Assembly: GCA_937864085.1 (NCBI GenBank) | Contig: CALMIH010000029.1 | Span: 1-10,076, forward strand | From: an uncultured Chloroflexota bacterium | GTDB taxonomy: Bacteria > Chloroflexota > Limnocylindria > Limnocylindrales > Limnocylindraceae | Direction of reading: 5' to 3' | Length of the DNA stretch: 10,076 nt | Shown: one piece after another, positions 1-6,379 of the stretch | How positions within the stretch are numbered: position 1 is the stretch's first letter | Layout: the number at the start of each line of letters is the position of its first letter | Made by a program: the position numbers and the translations under genes | Notes under the pieces: generated by a model | The model's database searches: none | The model's input: only the letters and a program-made list of their open reading frames with translations | What the model was told of the DNA's origin: nothing

Positions 1-1
1 A

Positions 2-2707
2 GCCGATCAGCCGGATCGCGGCGATGGGCTGGAGATCTGGGCGCCACTCATTGCACCAACGCGACCGATCGACGCATTTGGCGATGCGCTCGTAATCCTT
101 GATGAACCGAGCGAACTCGTCACCACTGCAGAGTCGCTGGCACGCCAGAGCGCGGAACGATTCGATGTCTTGCGCACCACGCGCATCCTGCCGCCGTCAT
201 GGCCGGCGCCAATTCCGCCACCAGCACTCAGTATCTCCGCACTCTCATCTAGCGGTGCTGCGCGGCTCGAACTCACCTGGAGTTCGGAAGCGGGGCGCAT
301 GACCAAGAGCACGCCGAGCGATCCCTTCTCCTGGCACGACCCGCTGGTCCCCGCCGGCCGCACGCGCGCCATGGGCGAGGCGGTAGAGGGGTGGCGCCGC
401 GACGGCGCGCGCGTGGTGATCATCTCGGAGCAGGCGGCACGACTCGCCGAACTGCTCGCCGAAGCTGGCGCTGCAACACCGGTGAGTGAGTCAATCCCAC
501 GCGATCCAAAGCCTGGGAGCATCACGCTCCTCCACGGCGGACTCGATGGTGGCTTCCAAGGCGGTGTGGATGCGCTCACCGTGATTACCGATCGCGAACT
601 CTTCGGCGCAACGCGTGTCCGCCGCGTGGCGGTGCACCGCCGCGGGATCACGCGTGAGGCGGCGGAGCGGCTGACGCCAGGCGACCTACTGGTGCATATC
701 GATCACGGACTCGGACGATTCCTGCGCATGGTGCGCCGTGGCGGCGAAGGTGACGAGCGTGACTACTTGGAGATTGAGTACGGCGGGGGCGATCGCGTCT
801 TCGTGCCAACTGAACAGCTCGGCAGAATTGCGCGCTACACGGGCGCAGAGGATCCGGCGCTCAGTCGACTTGGCGGCGGCGAGTGGCGACGCGCGAAGGA
901 TCGCGCCAAGAGTGCAGCGGACGATCTTGCCGATGAGTTGTTGCGCATCTATGCGGCACGCGAGCTCGCGCACCGTCCGCCGATCCAGGGCGACTCACCG
1001 TGGCTGATCGAATTCGAGGCGGCCTTCCCCTTCCGTGAGACGCCAGATCAGCTCGCCGCGATCGAGGCGACCAAGGGCGACCTTGCGCGCGCGCGGCCGA
1101 TGGATCGCGTCATCGTGGGCGACGTTGGCTACGGGAAGACCGAGGTGGCGCTGCGCGCCGCCTTCGCCGCGCTAGAGGTTGGTCGCCAGGTGGCGCTTCT
1201 CGTCCCCACCACCATCTTGGCGCTGCAGCACATTGAAACTTTCCGTCGCCGTCTCGCGGCATATCCATTCCGACTCGAACTCCTCTCGCGCAGCATCTCG
1301 TCGGCAAAGCAGGCCGAGGTGGTGGCGGGCCTCAATGATGGGAGCGTGGACCTTGTGGTCGCCACGCATCGACTTCTATCAAAGGATGTCTCGTTTAGCC
1401 GACTCGGTCTCTTGGTCGTTGACGAAGAGCATCGCTTCGGCGTTGCGGCCAAGGAGCGGCTGAAGTCAATCCGTGCTGAGCTCGACGTGATGACGCTCAC
1501 CGCCACGCCGATCCCGCGCACGCTGAACTTGGCCCTCTCCGGCATTCGCGACCTCTCCACCATTGAGACGCCACCAGAGGACCGCCACCCTGTGGCAACC
1601 CGAGTTGCGGAGGCGAGCCTTGAACTGGTGCGCGATGCGCTCGCGCGAGAGTTGGAGCGCGGCGGTCAGTCGTACTACGTCCACAATCGTGTGGAGTCAA
1701 TTGAGGCGGCGGCGGAACAGCTGCGCGGCCTGCTGCCTGATGCACGGATTACCGTGGGTCACGGACAGATGGAGGATCGCAAGCTCGAGCGCGTGATGGG
1801 CGAGTTTGTCCGCGGCGAGGTGGACATCCTTGTCTGCACCACCATCATTGAGTCCGGTCTGGACATTCCGAATGCGAACACGATCGTTGTTGACCGCGCC
1901 GATAAGCTCGGCCTGGCGCAGCTCTACCAGTTGCGCGGCCGCGTTGGGCGAAGCAGTCGCCGCGCCTGGTGCTACCTCCTCTATCGCCAGGAGGATGCGC
2001 TGAGCGAGATTGCACGGAAGCGACTGAAGGCGATCTTTGACGCGGCACACCTTGGCGCCGGCTTCCAGTTGGCGCTCGCCGATCTTGAGATTCGTGGTGC
2101 TGGTGATCTGCTCGGTGGCGAACAGTCGGGGCACATCGCGGCGGTCGGGTTCGATCTCTACTCGCAACTGCTCGCCGAATCGGTTGAGGTGAAGCGCGCC
2201 GAGCGCGAAGGTCGCCCAGCGGTGCGCAAGCGCAGTACGGCGATCCTCGACCTACCAGTCACGGCGCACCTACCGAACAGCTATGTGGAGGATGAGGGGC
2301 AGCGACTCGATCTCTATCGCCGACTCGGCGCGGCGCAGAGTGAGAAGTCAATCGTGTCTATCGCAGACGAGATGCGCGATCGATTCGGAGAGGCGCCAGC
2401 GCCAGCGCAGCGACTCATTGAGGTGGCGCAACTTCGCGCCGATGCGAGCGATGCGGGGATCGCGTCGATCGTGCGCGATGAGGGTCGCTTGGTGATTCGA
2501 TTCGGTGACCTGCCGCGTGGCGTTGCGGAGCGCGTCCTCGCCGATCGACCACGGGGGGAGCTCAGCTTCCAGCAGGGGGGACTCCGCTCTGCCGCCGCAG
2601 CGAGCCCAGAGCGCATCTGGCGCCTCGCGGTGGAGATCGTGGGGGCGCTCGCCGTGGAGGCACGGCGACTGGAGGCGGCCGCCACGTCCGCCGCCCCTCT
2701 CGCGTAA
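2..2707 (+). CDS. mfd: Transcription-repair coupling factor Mfd, 5'-truncated by the window edge
   Basis: Mfd is a cytoplasmic DNA translocase. It pushes RNA polymerase stalled at DNA lesions off the template and recruits UvrA for nucleotide excision repair. The frame is open from base 2, so the first methionine codon at 170 is internal; upstream codons read as family sequence (ALVILDEPSEL around 90-122). About 901 residues are visible of a usual ~1,150, so roughly the first 250 (start of the UvrB-like module) lie outside. In order: end of the UvrB-like part, an RNA-polymerase-interacting CarD-like domain (GDLLVHIDHGLGRF near 679-720), then the helicase motor with Walker A GDVGYGKT (1118-1141), DEEH box (1421-1432), TATPIPRT (1499-1522) and motif VI RGRVGR (1934-1951). 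The C-terminal UvrA-masking domain ends at TAA 2705-2707. The motor is intact. apt starts 10 nt downstream. Identification is secure. Confidence 0.97.
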   Translation, partial: ADQPDRGDGLEIWAPLIAPTRPIDAFGDALVILDEPSELVTTAESLARQSAERFDVLRTTRILPPSWPAPIPPPALSISALSSSGAARLELTWSSEAGRMTKSTPSDPFSWHDPLVPAGRTRAMGEAVEGWRRDGARVVIISEQAARLAELLAEAGAATPVSESIPRDPKPGSITLLHGGLDGGFQGGVDALTVITDRELFGATRVRRVAVHRRGITREAAERLTPGDLLVHIDHGLGRFLRMVRRGGEGDERDYLEIEYGGGDRVFVPTEQLGRIARYTGAEDPALSRLGGGEWRRAKDRAKSAADDLADELLRIYAARELAHRPPIQGDSPWLIEFEAAFPFRETPDQLAAIEATKGDLARARPMDRVIVGDVGYGKTEVALRAAFAALEVGRQVALLVPTTILALQHIETFRRRLAAYPFRLELLSRSISSAKQAEVVAGLNDGSVDLVVATHRLLSKDVSFSRLGLLVVDEEHRFGVAAKERLKSIRAELDVMTLTATPIPRTLNLALSGIRDLSTIETPPEDRHPVATRVAEASLELVRDALARELERGGQSYYVHNRVESIEAAAEQLRGLLPDARITVGHGQMEDRKLERVMGEFVRGEVDILVCTTIIESGLDIPNANTIVVDRADKLGLAQLYQLRGRVGRSSRRAWCYLLYRQEDALSEIARKRLKAIFDAAHLGAGFQLALADLEIRGAGDLLGGEQSGHIAAVGFDLYSQLLAESVEVKRAEREGRPAVRKRSTAILDLPVTAHLPNSYVEDEGQRLDLYRRLGAAQSEKSIVSIADEMRDRFGEAPAPAQRLIEVAQLRADASDAGIASIVRDEGRLVIRFGDLPRGVAERVLADRPRGELSFQQGGLRSAAAASPERIWRLAVEIVGALAVEARRLEAAATSAAPLA

Positions 2708-2710
2708 ACT
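2705..2710 (+). promoter_or_regulatory. Candidate -10 box for a leaderless apt transcript
   Basis: TAAACT fits the TANNNT -10 pattern and includes the mfd stop codon. Its last base is 7 nt upstream of the GTG at 2718, the spacing at which transcription would begin on the start codon itself. No Shine-Dalgarno sequence is visible before that GTG, which fits leaderless translation. No -35 element is evident. A six-base match in an operon can be chance, so this is a hypothesis from spacing and the missing ribosome site. Confidence 0.35.
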
Positions 2711-2717
2711 TCCGCAC

Positions 2718-3239
2718 GTGAACCCAGAACAGCTCGCCTCCAAGGTTCGAACGATCCCTGACTTCCCGAAGCCAGGGATCGTCTTCCGTGACATCACCAC
2801 CCTGCTGCAAGACGGCGAGGCGTTCAGTGCCGCGATCGAGGCGATGATGGCGCCGATCCGCGCTCAGAAGCCTGACGTCATTGTCGGCATCGAATCCCGT
2901 GGCTTCATCTTTGGTGCACCGATCGCCCACGCGCTCAACATTGGCTTTGTCCCAGTGCGCAAGCTCGGCAAGCTCCCTGGCGAAACGATCACCGTGGAGT
3001 ACGAACTTGAATACGGGAAGAACGTCCTTGAGCTTCACCGCGACGCACTAACCCCTGGCCAGCGCGTGGTGATCGTTGACGACGTGCTCGCCACTGGCGG
3101 CACCGTTGCTGGCACCATCCGACTCGTTGAACAGCTCGGTGCGCAGGTGGTTGGGATCAGCTTCCTCGCCGAACTCCCTGCGCTCGGCGGTCGCGCCCGT
3201 CTCCCCGACGGGATCGTCTCGGCGATCATCCCCTTCTAA
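2718..3239 (+). CDS. apt: Adenine phosphoribosyltransferase
   Basis: Apt converts adenine plus PRPP to AMP and pyrophosphate in cytoplasmic purine salvage. The GTG at 2718 gives 173 residues, the normal family length, and begins MNPEQLASKVRTIPDFPKPG, which matches the Apt N-terminus. The frame stays open upstream inside mfd, but that stretch is a shadow of mfd. Visible signatures are PDFPKPGIVFRDITTLL (14-30), the flexible region GIESRGFIFGAPIA (57-70) with VPVRKLGKLPGET (78-90), and the PRPP loop VVIVDDVLATGGT (117-129) with paired Asp121-Asp122. The gene lies 10 nt after mfd and 6 nt before an MtnA/eIF2B-fold gene. That pairing recalls methylthioadenosine salvage, where Apt recycles the adenine, though mtnP is not in the window. 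No ribosome-binding site is visible; see the TAAACT box overlapping the mfd stop. Confidence 0.96.
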   Translation: MNPEQLASKVRTIPDFPKPGIVFRDITTLLQDGEAFSAAIEAMMAPIRAQKPDVIVGIESRGFIFGAPIAHALNIGFVPVRKLGKLPGETITVEYELEYGKNVLELHRDALTPGQRVVIVDDVLATGGTVAGTIRLVEQLGAQVVGISFLAELPALGGRARLPDGIVSAIIPF

Positions 3240-3245
3240 CTGACG

Positions 3246-4502
3246 ATGGGCGACACGCCCGAGAAGGAACCGTCCAGCAGAAGCCAGCCCGCAGACCGCC
3301 GCGACTTCCTGCGCCAGATCGCAAAGGATGGTGTGAAGTCTGCAAGCTCGCTGCTTGGCGTTGTTGGTGCCATTCGTCGTGAGGCGGGAGAGCTCGCTGA
3401 TGACCTGCGGATCGCCGATCCGCTCGCCGACCTTGTAGACGACGCGCCACAGCCGCAACGGCGCGCGGCGGAGGCGGCGCTCGACCTCCCACTCGACGCA
3501 GGACTTGTGCCACTCAGCGAGGAGACTCCCGCTGCAGCATTCGCCTCACCAGTGCGCGACGATGCGCAGGGCCTGATCCTGCTCGATGTTCGTGCCCTCC
3601 CCGCGCAGATCCTTGAGCGTCGTGCCGATACTCCTGGCGCACTCGCCGCCGCACTCGCCGCATGCGTGATGGCGCCGGGTCCGATCCGCGCACTCGCCGC
3701 GGGCCTCTCACTCGCCGCAGAAGATGCGAGCGACGCGCCTGCCCGTCCGGCACGCATCCAGGCCGCCGGCGCCGCGCTGCGCAACGCCGCACCGCTCTCC
3801 GACGCACTGCGCGACGAGGTGAGTACACTCCTCGCCGCCGCACCTGGCTCACTCGGTCAACTGGTTGCGGCGCACGCTACGGCACAGATCGTTGCGCGCG
3901 CCGCGCAGGCGGAGCACATCGCGGCGGCACTTGCGCGATGCAACAGTAAGGGTGCAACGATTGCCACGGGGCCGGGACTTGGCGCAACCTTCTGGGGGGA
4001 CAACGCGCCAGGACATGAAGGGCTACGACGCGCTGGTGTTGCGCGGATCTTGATCGCCGAAGGTCCGAGCGTTGATCCGCGCGGTGTGACGCGACTCGGT
4101 GGAATCGACGCGGCGGACGCGGTGCGTATCAACCTCCCAGCAGAACTGATGAGCGAGGCACAGCTCATACTTGCGATCGCGCGAGGCGAGGCGTGTGCAC
4201 TACTGCTCGCGAGCGACGCGGTTGCTGCAGACGGAAGTGCGGTGCTGCTCGCTGGTGGCGTGGCACTCGCCGCCGCCGCGGCGGCGCGCAAGATCCCAAT
4301 CCTGCTCGTAGCAACGCCCAGCGCAGCCTCGGCAGCGTCGCCAGATACCGCTGCACTTGCGCGCAGGATCGCCGAAGCGGAGGGGACTGAACTGCACGCC
4401 GCCGCTGGTGGGAGCGTTGCGGCACGTAGCGTTGCTGCGGGGGTGACGGTGCGCGCGCCGCGCTACGAGATCCTCGCCGCGGGCGTTGCAGAGCGCATCT
4501 AA
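3246..4502 (+). CDS. Divergent MtnA / eIF2B-alpha-fold protein with Tat-like N-terminus, function unknown
   Basis: This 418-residue protein is not a standard annotated enzyme. Residues ~110-360 follow the methylthioribose-1-phosphate isomerase / eIF2B-alpha pattern: LILLDVRALP (110-119), APGPIRALAAGLSLA (143-157), then RCNSKGATIATGPGLG (231-246), where MtnA has a catalytic-cysteine CNAG box, and LLASDAVAADG (320-330), where MtnA has GADRIAANGD. Candidate catalytic residues are Cys232 and Asp324. However, the MtnA RGAP and DETRP phosphate-contact motifs are not recognisable, so substrate or activity may differ. Residues 17-24 read DRRDFLRQ, a twin-arginine-like motif, followed by a weakly hydrophobic, helix-prone stretch (30-43) rather than a strong signal peptide. 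The C-terminal third is very alanine-rich. The start is the first ATG after apt, 6 nt from its stop; no strong ribosome site is seen. Alternatives are a ribose-1,5-bisphosphate isomerase-like enzyme or a non-catalytic paralogue. The fold call is by pattern recognition only. Confidence 0.6.
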   Translation: MGDTPEKEPSSRSQPADRRDFLRQIAKDGVKSASSLLGVVGAIRREAGELADDLRIADPLADLVDDAPQPQRRAAEAALDLPLDAGLVPLSEETPAAAFASPVRDDAQGLILLDVRALPAQILERRADTPGALAAALAACVMAPGPIRALAAGLSLAAEDASDAPARPARIQAAGAALRNAAPLSDALRDEVSTLLAAAPGSLGQLVAAHATAQIVARAAQAEHIAAALARCNSKGATIATGPGLGATFWGDNAPGHEGLRRAGVARILIAEGPSVDPRGVTRLGGIDAADAVRINLPAELMSEAQLILAIARGEACALLLASDAVAADGSAVLLAGGVALAAAAAARKIPILLVATPSAASAASPDTAALARRIAEAEGTELHAAAGGSVAARSVAAGVTVRAPRYEILAAGVAERI

Positions 4503-4505
4503 GGA
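4501..4505 (+). promoter_or_regulatory. Ribosome-binding site deciding the GNAT start
   Basis: AAGGA overlaps the end of the preceding stop codon and sits 4 nt before the ATG at 4510. It favours that ATG over the in-frame ATG at 4486, which lies inside the upstream gene. Confidence 0.6.
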
Positions 4506-4509
4506 CGTT

Positions 4510-5349
4510 ATGGCTGAGCTGCCAATTGAAGTTGCGGCGACGCGAGATCGTGAGCTGGTCCGCTCGCTGATCAGCGGCGATCGCTGGATCACCGCGCACG
4601 CACTCTGTGACCTTGATGACGGTGAGTTTCCGCGGACACGCTGCTACGTGGCGCGTCGTGGGAGCGAACATATTGCCCTCGGCATGGAGTATTCGGGCTG
4701 GGCGCCGCAGCCGCTTCACCTCTACGGCGAACCCGCTGGTGTTGCGGCGATCCTGACGCACGGCATCAAGCCGCGCGCCGCCTGGGTCCCCACGCCGATC
4801 GGCGGCGACCCGATTCTCGACCTTCAGTACGAGACGGAGAAGATCAACCCGATGCTGCGCATGGGCGTTGATCGTGCAGCGTTCACCCCGTATGTTGGCG
4901 AGGCGGTGGCACTCGTTGCGCCGCTCGTCCCCGCCGATGCGCCATCACTGAATCGTCTCTATCAGCTCGGATTCGCCGCATGGCTCCCGCCACTCGCCGT
5001 GGCGGAGGGGCTCTATCGTGGCATTCATCGCAACGGCCGACTCGTGGCGGCGGCGGGGACGCACGTGATCGGTCGTCGTGAGCGCATCGCGGTGGTGGGG
5101 AATGTCCTCACCGCATCCGAATTCCGCGGCGCCGGTTACGCGCGCGCGACAACCTCAGCGGTGACGGCGGGGCTGCTCGAGTTCTGCGACGAGGTGGTGC
5201 TCAACGTGCGCAGTGACAACAGCGCGGCGATCCACGCCTATGCGGCGCTCGGCTACAGCGTGAAGGCGGAGTTCGAAGAGCGACTCGTGATCCGTCGCAG
5301 CAGCATCTCCATGCCGCGCTTCCTGCGTCGCATCTTCGGCAGCGCCTAA
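4510..5349 (+). CDS. GNAT family N-acetyltransferase
   Basis: A 279-residue protein likely to transfer an acyl group from acetyl-CoA to an unidentified amine or protein. The GNAT domain is C-terminal, about residues 165-265. GNVLTASEFRGAGYA (197-211) contains the R-G-x-G-x-A acyl-CoA pyrophosphate-binding loop after the beta-4 strand, and LNVRSDNSAAIHAYAALGY (231-249) is the usual closing motif with its N/S...Y-x-x-L-G-Y signature. The first ~150 residues are poorly conserved to the eye and may form a degenerate second GNAT-like or substrate-binding half. The C-terminus is basic (RRSSISMPRFLRRIFGSA). The start at 4510 is supported by an AAGGA site 4 nt upstream. It lies 7 nt after the MtnA-fold gene, so co-transcription is likely. 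The context gives no clear substrate. Confidence 0.85.
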   Translation: MAELPIEVAATRDRELVRSLISGDRWITAHALCDLDDGEFPRTRCYVARRGSEHIALGMEYSGWAPQPLHLYGEPAGVAAILTHGIKPRAAWVPTPIGGDPILDLQYETEKINPMLRMGVDRAAFTPYVGEAVALVAPLVPADAPSLNRLYQLGFAAWLPPLAVAEGLYRGIHRNGRLVAAAGTHVIGRRERIAVVGNVLTASEFRGAGYARATTSAVTAGLLEFCDEVVLNVRSDNSAAIHAYAALGYSVKAEFEERLVIRRSSISMPRFLRRIFGSA

Positions 5350-5397
5350 CTGCACGACCGCCTAGCCGCGGCTCGGCCCGCCCTCTACGATGCCCAC
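5350..5397 (+). promoter_or_regulatory. Intergenic gap with candidate -10 box before manC
   Basis: This is the first gap of any size after mfd-apt-isomerase-GNAT. TACGAT at 5386-5391 matches TANNNT and ends 6 nt before an ATG at 5398, again the spacing expected of a leaderless or nearly leaderless transcript. No -35 match lies 16-18 nt upstream. No terminator with a T-run separates it from the GNAT gene. Moderate to low confidence. Confidence 0.35.
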
Positions 5398-5415
5398 ATG
5401 AGAAGCAGCAAATGA
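5398..5415 (+). other. Possible five-codon leader ORF overlapping the manC start
   Basis: ATG AGA AGC AGC AAA TGA encodes Met-Arg-Ser-Ser-Lys. Its TGA (5413-5415) overlaps the manC ATG (5412-5414) in an ATGA arrangement. If the TACGAT box upstream is real, transcription would begin almost on this ATG. A ribosome loading on the leaderless mini-ORF could then reinitiate at manC, which has only a weak purine-rich stretch upstream. Short ORFs like this arise by chance, so this is a suggestion. Confidence 0.25.
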
Positions 5416-6377
5416 GCACGCGACCGTACGCGGTGATCTTGGCGGGCGGGGGAGGGACGCGCCTCTGGCCGCTCAGCAGCCCCGAGCGCCCGAAGCCCTT
5501 CATCCCACTTGTTGGTGGGAAGACGCTCCTCGCCGCTACCGTTGATCGACTCCTTCCGCTCATCCCTCTGGATGACATCTACGTGGTGGTTGCCGCATCG
5601 CAGATGGCGCTGGTGCGCGAATCACTCCCAGCGTTGGAGCAGAGCCACATCATCACCGAACCGATTGGTCGCAATACCGGTCCCGCCGTTGCACTCGCCG
5701 CAGAGCGCATCGATCGTCCCGACGACGCGGTGATGCTCGTCCTCCCCGCCGACCACGCTGTGCTCCAGCCAGACGCCTGGCGCAGCGCACTTGCTGCGGC
5801 GATCGCGCTGGCCCAAAGCGAGCCAAACGCGCTGGTGACACTCGGCGTCACACCAACACATCCGTCAACGGGATTCGGCTACATCGTGGCGGAGCGGGAG
5901 CGCGTGACGCGATTCACCGAGAAGCCCGACGCCGCCACAGCGCAGCAGCTGATCAGCAACGGCGCGCGCTGGAACGCTGGAACATTTATTTGGCGCCGTG
6001 CAGCGCTTCGTAGCGCGCTGCAGACGTTTGCCGCCACAACGCTCGCTGGGCTCGCGGATTATGGAACGATCACGCCAGTCTCAATTGACACGCTGCTGAT
6101 GGAGCCTGCCGCCGCTGCGGGGCTGGTGCGGACGCTCGCTCTGGAGTGTGGCTGGAGCGACATTGGCAACTGGAAGGCGCTGCGCGCACACCTCACCGCG
6201 AGTGGCGAGGCGGATGCGAACGGTGCGATCAGCATCACCACGCCGAGCGGGAAAGTGGTCATGATTGATGCCACGGGTGCGGCGCAGATCCGCACCGGGT
6301 CCACGGTGATCCGCATGAACCTTGAGTTGATGAGCGATACAGAGATTCGCGCCGCCGCTGCGGCCGAGAGGAGCTGA
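5412..6377 (+). CDS. manC: Mannose-1-phosphate guanylyltransferase (GDP-mannose pyrophosphorylase)
   Basis: The enzyme makes GDP-mannose from mannose-1-phosphate and GTP in the cytoplasm, supplying mannosylation and polysaccharide synthesis. The 321-residue protein has the nucleotidyltransferase fold. Visible motifs are AGGGGTRLWPLS (11-22) with the GTP-binding loop, RPKPF (26-30), EPIGRNTGPA (83-92), LPADH (111-115) with the metal-binding Asp, FTEKP (168-172), WNAGTFIW (187-194) and GWSDIGNW (247-254). It is the short, single-domain form without a fused phosphomannose isomerase, slightly shorter than the usual ~340-350. The tail after ~280 lacks the typical closing residues of the beta-helix, although no frameshift is evident. 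The ATG at 5412 gives the expected N-terminus. The next gene starts 2 nt after the stop and encodes the mutase for the preceding step, which strongly supports the role. Confidence 0.93.
   Translation: MSTRPYAVILAGGGGTRLWPLSSPERPKPFIPLVGGKTLLAATVDRLLPLIPLDDIYVVVAASQMALVRESLPALEQSHIITEPIGRNTGPAVALAAERIDRPDDAVMLVLPADHAVLQPDAWRSALAAAIALAQSEPNALVTLGVTPTHPSTGFGYIVAERERVTRFTEKPDAATAQQLISNGARWNAGTFIWRRAALRSALQTFAATTLAGLADYGTITPVSIDTLLMEPAAAAGLVRTLALECGWSDIGNWKALRAHLTASGEADANGAISITTPSGKVVMIDATGAAQIRTGSTVIRMNLELMSDTEIRAAAAAERS
6369..6373 (+). promoter_or_regulatory. Ribosome-binding site of the phosphomannomutase gene
   Basis: AGGAG lies inside the last codons of manC, 6 nt before the ATG at 6380. It is a good Shine-Dalgarno match and suits translational coupling with manC. 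Confidence 0.7.
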
Positions 6378-6379
6378 TC

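Noticed and set aside
170..172. ATG at 170 as the mfd start
   Set aside because: The frame is open to base 2 and the upstream codons read as Mfd sequence, so the gene begins before the window.
2505..2717. Upstream in-frame extension of apt into mfd
   Set aside because: The extra N-terminal sequence is low-complexity shadow of mfd. The GTG at 2718 gives the normal Apt length and N-terminus.
3236..3784. Long minus-strand frames opposite the MtnA-fold gene (3236-3784, 3857-4291, 4165-4761)
   Set aside because: They mirror GC-rich plus-strand codons, have Arg/Ser/Ala-biased composition, show no recognisable family and overlap a well-supported plus-strand gene set.
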